10,554 bases of DNA, from the NCBI GenBank assembly GCA_900550385.1, contig URRZ01000074.1, positions 1 through 10,554 of the forward strand, given 5' to 3'. Below, piece by piece: positions 6,622-10,554 of this stretch. This DNA is from an uncultured Coriobacteriaceae bacterium. GTDB taxonomy: Bacteria; Actinomycetota; Coriobacteriia; Coriobacteriales; Eggerthellaceae. The notes beneath the pieces are model-generated. The model was not told the origin of the DNA. It made no database searches and was given only the letters and a program-made list of their open reading frames with translations. Made by a program: the position numbers and the translations under genes. Position 1 is the first letter of the stretch, and every line of letters begins with the position of its first letter.

Positions 6622-6741
6622 GGTCCGAGGGATGGGGGAGGTGTTCCGTGCTCAAACAGTCCTGGGCTCGCTCGAAACGCCCACTGGGCGTTTCGGCTCG
6701 TGCGGAACTGCGCGCGGAACCCCTCCCCCATCCCTCGGACC
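6622..6741. repeat. 120-bp imperfect inverted-repeat element with central hairpin
   Basis: Outer arms 6622-6651 and 6712-6741 are reverse complements over 30 positions with two differences (one mismatch, one G-U in RNA); the outer 20 bp (GGTCCGAGGGATGGGGGAGG) are perfect. The 60-bp middle carries a second perfect hairpin, CGAAACGCCC (6673-6682) with GGGCGTTTCG (6686-6695) around ACT, nearly at the centre of the element. The right side also has GCGGAAC twice (6702-6708 and 6714-6720). A T tract (tgttttccttttt, 6742-6754) follows on the plus strand, so the plus-strand transcript resembles a very large terminator although no plus-strand gene ends here. No transposase and no clear target-site duplication are seen. 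It could be a non-autonomous repeat (MITE/REP-like), a structured RNA, or an isolated intergenic hairpin. Confidence 0.7.
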
Positions 6742-6774
6742 TGTTTTCCTTTTTAACTTTCGCCCCAGCACCCC

Positions 6775-6802
6775 GCCCCGCATCCCGTACAGGAAGCGGG
6801 GC
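6775..6802 (-). terminator. Hairpin downstream of the 6834-7988 gene (possible terminator)
   Basis: GCCCCGC (6775-6781) and GCGGGGC (6796-6802) form a 7-bp stem, with four further inner pairs after one mismatch and a GTAC loop. It lies 31 bases past the stop codon of the minus-strand membrane-protein gene. No T tract follows on that strand (GGGGTGCTGGGG), so termination is only suggested by position and stem strength. Confidence 0.4.
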
Positions 6803-6833
6803 AATCGGGGGCGTTACGCGGAAGACGACGGGG

Positions 6834-7988
6834 CTACGCGTTCACGTAGACATAGATCAGGCGGATGGTGTCCACCAGGTTGTCGGAGGCGTTGGCGGTG
6901 GTGTAGTCGTAGGTGAGCGTCGCCGACCAGGGCAGGGTCTTCCCCGCCGCCTGGCCCTCGCCCTCGAACGTGCAGCTCTCGCGCATCAGGGTGGTGCCGT
7001 CGCTATCGTAGGTGGAGTACTCCGACTTGTCATCCGGCAGCACCGCCGCGCCCTCCTCGACGGACACACCCGCATCGCCGAGCGTCTTCTCGATCACGTG
7101 GTCGTTGGACACCGCGTCGGCGAAGCTGAGGGACCCGTAGCCCAGCGAAGCCGTGGGGGCGGAATAGCCCGCCTGCACCACCGAGCCGCCCTCGTCGAGC
7201 CCGAGGTACACCGACGGCGTGCCCGAACGCGAATCCGCGGGCTCCTCGGTCAGGGCGATGGTGAGGTTGGTCCGGACGGGATTGCCCTCCTCACTCACCT
7301 CGCGGGTGCTGGTCACCGTCGCGCCCAGGCCGATCTGCTCGATGGCCTCGTCCTGGCCAAGGCCCAGGAGCGATCCCAGGTTGGGCACGGCGACGAGCTT
7401 CTCGGTGCCGCTTGAGGCGTCCTCGACGCCCTCTTGGATGGCATCGGCGCTGGAGGCCGGCGTGCTGGCTGCCCTCTGGACCGCCGTCTCGGACGCGGTC
7501 CGCACCAGCATCACCCCCGCCACGATGGCGGCGGCGAACAGCGCCAGCAGCACGATGATGACGCCCACCAGCACGCGCCTCGTCCGGCGCGATTTCCCCA
7601 GGTACTCGGAGGGCTCCTCCTGCCCGTGCATGCCGCCCACCCGCTCGCGCGCGGCGTCGCGGTCCATGGAGTCGTCGCCCACCAGGAGTGGCGGCCTGTC
7701 GGGGGGCTCCAGACTCTGCAGGGCGTCGGGGTAGGCGTCCTCGTTGTCGCCCTTGTAGCTGAACCCGCCGGCATGCGCCCCCTCCCCCACCGGGGCGAAG
7801 GCCTCCGTCAGGCCGATGTGCTCGTCGCCGGCGCGGGCGGCCTCGTCGAACGCCGCATCGCCGTCGCCGACGGGCGAGAACGCCTCGGTGAGCCCGATGC
7901 GCTCGTCATCCGACGCGGGGTCGGCGCGACGGCCCCTCTCGGGATCGGCGGGGATGCCGTCTGTTCCGTTTGCTGCGTGTTTTGGCAT
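6834..7988 (-). CDS. Unknown single-pass membrane protein with duplicated IGLTEAF motif
   Basis: Not recognised as a known family. The 384-residue protein has a hydrophilic acidic N-terminal region (1-132), a basic stop-transfer-like patch KSRRTRR (132-138), one strong transmembrane helix (about 139-162) and a 220-residue C-terminal domain, predicted outside the cell by the positive-inside rule. The N-terminal region carries two copies of D-E-[RH]-IGLTEAF-[SA]-PVG-[DE]-G (28-43 and 55-70), 27 residues apart. Just after the membrane, residues 198-225 (LVAVPNLGSLLGLGQDEAIEQIGLGATV) faintly resemble the start of a PASTA domain, but I do not regard that as established. The C-terminal part is rich in Ser/Thr/Tyr and looks beta-rich, with only one cysteine (C339). 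ATG 7988 is chosen for AAGGAG (7994-7999) five bases upstream. It follows the tail-anchored gene by 59 bases in the same direction, so the two probably form an operon. Confidence 0.75.
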   Translation of the reverse strand: MPKHAANGTDGIPADPERGRRADPASDDERIGLTEAFSPVGDGDAAFDEAARAGDEHIGLTEAFAPVGEGAHAGGFSYKGDNEDAYPDALQSLEPPDRPPLLVGDDSMDRDAARERVGGMHGQEEPSEYLGKSRRTRRVLVGVIIVLLALFAAAIVAGVMLVRTASETAVQRAASTPASSADAIQEGVEDASSGTEKLVAVPNLGSLLGLGQDEAIEQIGLGATVTSTREVSEEGNPVRTNLTIALTEEPADSRSGTPSVYLGLDEGGSVVQAGYSAPTASLGYGSLSFADAVSNDHVIEKTLGDAGVSVEEGAAVLPDDKSEYSTYDSDGTTLMRESCTFEGEGQAAGKTLPWSATLTYDYTTANASDNLVDTIRLIYVYVNA

Positions 7989-8047
7989 GGACGCTCCTTC
8001 CCTCGCTTCGCGCGGCGCCGGCAGGCGCATGGGCGCGGATGCGGCGC

Positions 8048-8452
8048 CTACATGAAGAATAGATAGTATATCGCGAAAGCGACGAGGCCGATCGCCGCCA
8101 AGGCGATGACCGTCTTCTGCACCGCCCCCATCTTGGAGTCTTGGAGGTCCTCCAAGCTGGTGCGATGGGCGCCGCCGTCATACTGGCGCGCGCTTTCGGC
8201 GGGCGATGGCGGGGGTTCCGCCGCAGAGGGGGCCAGCGCCTCGGACGCGTCCGCGGCAGCGCCGCCTTCGCCCGCCGCGGGCTGCCGCCCCCCGTCCGCG
8301 GCCTCCGCCGCAGGCCGCGGCATCCGATCCGGCTCGGGAGCCGCGGAACCGGCGCCTGCGGAAGGCTCGGGCGCGCCCGCCTCGATGACCAGATCGTCCT
8401 CGTCGTCCGCCGACACGCTGATGTGGGAGAAACCCCGCTTGCTGGAAACCAC
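8048..8452 (-). CDS. Small tail-anchored membrane protein of unknown function
   Basis: Not recognised. With the GTG start at 8452 the protein has 134 residues. A short conserved-looking head, MVSSKRGFSHISVSADDEDD (1-20), is followed by a Pro/Ala/Gly/Glu-rich linker (about 27-88), then RTSLEDLQDSKMGAVQK (97-113) and a C-terminal hydrophobic helix TVIALAAIGLVAFAIYYLFFM (114-134) that ends the protein. This is the layout of a tail-anchored protein with its body in the cytoplasm. The GTG is preferred because AGAGGA sits six bases upstream and the upstream open frame is Arg/Ala/Gly-rich without a plausible start signal. The ending only a few residues after the helix leaves no periplasmic domain. 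It lies 59 bases upstream of the larger membrane protein gene, which suggests a shared process. Confidence 0.65.
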   Translation of the reverse strand: MVSSKRGFSHISVSADDEDDLVIEAGAPEPSAGAGSAAPEPDRMPRPAAEAADGGRQPAAGEGGAAADASEALAPSAAEPPPSPAESARQYDGGAHRTSLEDLQDSKMGAVQKTVIALAAIGLVAFAIYYLFFM

Positions 8453-8694
8453 GCGCCATCCTCTCGCTCTTGCCGAACGGCCGAAAGCCGCCCGCCGCGC
8501 GCCCCGCGAACGCGTCCCGGGCGCCTCGTCCGCATGCGCCGGGCGCGGGAGCCTCCCCGCATCCGCGCATGCCTCCTTCCCCGCCAGTTTACTATATATC
8601 CGCACGTCGGCCCGCCGTCGCCTTTCATGCTCCATATGCGCGCGTTCGGCAGGTTAAATCCGCATTAACAAGCATTCCACTATTCCTCCATATG

Positions 8695-8710
8695 CTTTAT
8701 TGCGATAAAG
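8695..8710. promoter_or_regulatory. Operator-like inverted repeat
   Basis: CTTTAT (8695-8700) and ATAAAG (8705-8710) are perfect inverted arms around TGCG. The site overlaps the candidate -10 region for the downstream peptide-binding protein gene, a position suited to a repressor. No matching regulator is encoded in the window. Confidence 0.35.
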
Positions 8711-8775
8711 TAAGCCAATACGCTCGCCGGGCATATGCGCGCCGGCGGCGAGGGCGCGCGAGCGCCTCGAGGAGT

Positions 8776-8795
8776 GCCCCGCCGTTGCGCGGGGC
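8776..8795 (+). other. GC-rich hairpin just before the ribosome binding site of the peptide-binding protein gene
   Basis: GCCCCGC (8776-8782) and GCGGGGC (8789-8795) form a perfect 7-bp stem with a 6-nt loop. It ends 6 bases before the AAGGAG ribosome binding site (8802-8807) and could stabilise the mRNA 5' end or influence translation. It has no T tract, so it is not a terminator. Confidence 0.4.
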
Positions 8796-8815
8796 GAAGG
8801 GAAGGAGACCATCCG

Positions 8816-10447
8816 ATGGAAGAGAAGTATTCGTTCAGCAGGCGCCGTTTCCTCGGCCTGCTCGGCGCTTCCGCAGCGAGCTTCGGCCTGGTGAGCATGG
8901 CCGGCTGCAGCGGCGGCGAGAAGGAAGGCGGCGAGGGCGCGGCAGAGGGCGGCACCATCGCCGAGTCCATCACCTACGCCCAGAGCGCCGATCCGCGCGC
9001 GCTGGATCCCGCGTTCTTCGACGACGGCGAGTCCGCCAAGGTCTCCGCCAACATCTTCGAGGGCCTGTACACCTTCGGCGCCACCGACACCACCGTGCAG
9101 CCGTGCCTGGCCACCGACCTGCCCGAGATCAGCGACGACGGCCTGGAGTACACCATCAAGCTGCGCGAGGGCGTGAAGTTCCATGACGGCACCGACTTCA
9201 CCGCCGCCGCCGTGGTGACCTCCATCGAGCGCCAGCTCGAGCCCAACCGCACCTCCGACATGCCCTACGCGTCGTTCGTGTTCGGCGAGGAGGCCGCGGG
9301 CACCGGCGTCGCCTCCATCGAGGCCGTCGACGACTACACCGTGAAGATCACGCTGCGCGCCGCCAACACCGCGTTCGAGAAGAACCTGGCCATGGCCCTC
9401 GCCGCCCCCATCGTGTGCCCCACGTGCCTGGAGGAATCGGGCGGGAACGTCGGCGAGGATCCCACCGGCGCCGGCACCGGCCCCTACAAGTTCGTCAGCT
9501 GGACCAAGCAGTCCGACATCGTGCTCGAGGCCAACGAGGAGTACTGGGACACCGAGAACGCGCCGAAGACCAAGAACGTCGTGTTCCGCATCATCCCCGA
9601 GAACAACACCCGCGTGACCGCGCTGACCAACGGCGAGGTCGACATCATCGACGGCGTCGACCTGGCCTCCGTGCAGCAGATCACCGACAACGGCTACGAG
9701 CTGTTCGCCGAGGACGGCATGACCATCAACTACATGGCGTTCAACACCGATAGCGGCGTGTGCACCGACAAGGAAGTGCGCAAGGCCATCGCCCAGGCCG
9801 TCAACGTGCCTGAGCTGGTCGAGACCGTCTACGGCGAGTACGCCACCGTGGCGACCTCCGTCATGCCCTTCTTCATGGCGCCCTACGTCGAGGACATCGA
9901 GCAGACCGCCTACGATCCCGAGGCCGCCAAGGAGACCCTGGCCGCCAAGGGCGTCACCGAGCTCGCCTGCATGACCTACACCAACTCCCGCCCCTACAAC
10001 ACCAAGGGCGGCTCCGAGCTGGCACGCCTGATCCAGGGCTACCTGGCCGAGGTCGGCGTGACGGTGAACATCACCGAGTACGACTGGACCACCTACAAGA
10101 CCAAGTGCCAGACCGATCCGTACGACATCTGCTTCTACGGCTGGACCGGCGACAACGGCGACCCGGACAACTTCATGAACCTGCTGGCCGACTCCAACTG
10201 GTCCATCAACGTGGCCCGCTGGAACAACCAGGAGTACAAGGACCTCATCGCCCAGGGCGTGACCCTGCCCGACGGCGACGAGCGCAACGCCATCTACCAT
10301 CAGTGCGAGGAGATGGTGGCGGAGGAGCAGCCGTGGCTGCTGATCTCCCACTCCCAGAACCTGTGCGGCTACAGCCCCAAGGTGCATGACTTCTACTACC
10401 ATCCCACGGGAGTCGTGTTCATGAAGGGCGTCACCAAGGAGGCGTAG
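8816..10447 (+). CDS. Peptide ABC transporter substrate-binding lipoprotein (DppA/OppA type, Tat signal)
   Basis: Captures di- or oligopeptides at the outer face of the cytoplasmic membrane and delivers them to an ABC permease. The 543-residue protein is a full-length SBP_bac_5 (family 5) member. The N-terminus has a twin-arginine motif SRRRFLG (8-14) and a lipobox SMAGC with lipidation at C31, so it is probably exported folded by Tat and then lipid-anchored. A flexible Gly/Glu-rich linker (32-47) follows. Family features include SADPRALDPAFF (57-68), YTIKLREGVKFHDG (112-125), GTGPYKFVSW (220-229) and the signature GWTGDNGDPDNF (442-453), closest in my judgement to DppA. Ten cysteines are present, among them CPTC (201-204) and C431/C439, unusual for an exported protein and possibly disulfide-forming. 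AAGGAG (8802-8807) fixes the ATG. Codons are strongly biased to GCC, GGC, GAG and CTG, suggesting high expression. Permease and ATPase genes are not in the window and may follow. Confidence 0.95.
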   Translation: MEEKYSFSRRRFLGLLGASAASFGLVSMAGCSGGEKEGGEGAAEGGTIAESITYAQSADPRALDPAFFDDGESAKVSANIFEGLYTFGATDTTVQPCLATDLPEISDDGLEYTIKLREGVKFHDGTDFTAAAVVTSIERQLEPNRTSDMPYASFVFGEEAAGTGVASIEAVDDYTVKITLRAANTAFEKNLAMALAAPIVCPTCLEESGGNVGEDPTGAGTGPYKFVSWTKQSDIVLEANEEYWDTENAPKTKNVVFRIIPENNTRVTALTNGEVDIIDGVDLASVQQITDNGYELFAEDGMTINYMAFNTDSGVCTDKEVRKAIAQAVNVPELVETVYGEYATVATSVMPFFMAPYVEDIEQTAYDPEAAKETLAAKGVTELACMTYTNSRPYNTKGGSELARLIQGYLAEVGVTVNITEYDWTTYKTKCQTDPYDICFYGWTGDNGDPDNFMNLLADSNWSINVARWNNQEYKDLIAQGVTLPDGDERNAIYHQCEEMVAEEQPWLLISHSQNLCGYSPKVHDFYYHPTGVVFMKGVTKEA

Positions 10448-10554
10448 GCGCTGCGAGACCGTCTCGTAGTCGCGACCGCGCGAACTTGAAGGCGCATCGC
10501 GGCGGAAAACGCCCCCGGAAACCACCCCGGGCCGGTTGGGTTTTGGAAGCCCCC
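10448..10554 (+). other. Intergenic tail after the peptide-binding protein gene
   Basis: 107 bases to the window edge with no gene visible. CCCGG and CCGGG around 10514-10531 can form a short hairpin, followed by the weak tract ttgggttttgg, so an inefficient terminator that leaves this abundant binding protein expressed above downstream transporter genes is possible. The window ends before this can be judged. Confidence 0.25.

Larger units (their letters stand above)
8453..8815. promoter_or_regulatory. Divergent intergenic region with AT-rich island
   Basis: 363 bases separate two divergent genes and contain no convincing gene. Bases 8583-8725 are distinctly A+T-rich against very GC-rich flanks, as expected for promoters. 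On the minus strand TATAGT (8591-8596) could be a -10 for the tail-anchored gene, giving a leader of about 130 nt. On the plus strand TTCCTC (8683-8688) and TAAAGT (8706-8711), 17 bases apart, are a weak promoter candidate for the peptide-binding protein. CATATGC occurs three times (8633-8639, 8689-8695, 8732-8738). None of the -35 boxes is good. Confidence 0.4.

Noticed and set aside
6622..6741. Insertion sequence or MITE call for the inverted repeat
   Set aside because: Flanks (ctc on the left, tgt on the right) show no target-site duplication, and no transposase or second copy is present in the window, so only a repeat is claimed.
8178..8570. Minus-strand frame starting ATG 8570 right after AAGGAGG
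   Set aside because: The binding site is only one base from the ATG, too close to work, and the frame overlaps the tail-anchored gene with Gly/Arg/Ala-rich noise.
8654..10525. Long minus-strand open frame opposite the peptide-binding protein gene
   Set aside because: It is a shadow of a high-GC coding sequence: composition is Gly/Val/His/Leu-rich without domain motifs, while the plus strand has a signal peptide, ribosome binding site and family signatures.
1..10554. CRISPR array, toxin-antitoxin, phage or defence system
   Set aside because: No regularly spaced direct repeats, no integrase, no nuclease or antitoxin-like pair, and the genes are mostly core functions.

Overview
The window is GC-rich chromosomal DNA whose gene content and codon use fit a high-GC Gram-positive bacterium. 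My best guess is Coriobacteriia, family Eggerthellaceae (Eggerthella, Gordonibacter or Adlercreutzia type). That guess rests on general impression (Tat/lipoprotein peptide-binding protein, NifX-like orphan protein, infC-rpmI-rplT arrangement, GC-rich intergenic hairpins), not on a database match.

Layout. 1-1324 (-): an rlmD-type rRNA uracil-C5 methyltransferase running off the left edge. 1390-1465 (+): tRNA-Arg(CCG) with its own promoter and a terminator. 1537-2925 (+): a GT28/MGDG-synthase-type glycolipid glycosyltransferase. 3033-4553 (+): a DEAD-box RNA helicase with a basic low-complexity tail. 4734-5114 (+): a small NifX/NifB-like cofactor-binding-fold protein. A perfect 34-bp palindrome (5174-5207) separates these converging genes from the translation operon infC-rpmI-rplT (-, 6394 to 5241). 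A promoter at 6568-6595 and a roughly 140-nt structured leader precede infC.

Upstream of the infC promoter is a 120-bp imperfect inverted repeat with a hairpin at its centre (6622-6741). Next come two co-directional minus-strand genes of unknown function: a single-pass membrane protein with a duplicated cytoplasmic peptide motif (6834-7988) and a small tail-anchored protein (8048-8452). A 363-bp divergent regulatory region follows. The window ends with a Tat-exported, lipid-anchored dipeptide/oligopeptide-binding protein (8816-10447, +), presumably the first gene of a peptide ABC transporter that continues outside.

Most of the window is core housekeeping: rRNA modification, tRNA, RNA helicase, translation initiation and ribosomal proteins, membrane glycolipid synthesis and peptide uptake. 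I see no defence island, CRISPR array, prophage or insertion sequence with a transposase. The points most worth a second look are the infC leader (a candidate attenuator RNA plus a likely AUA start codon), the 120-bp inverted-repeat element, and the unknown membrane protein with its repeated IGLTEAF-PVG motif.
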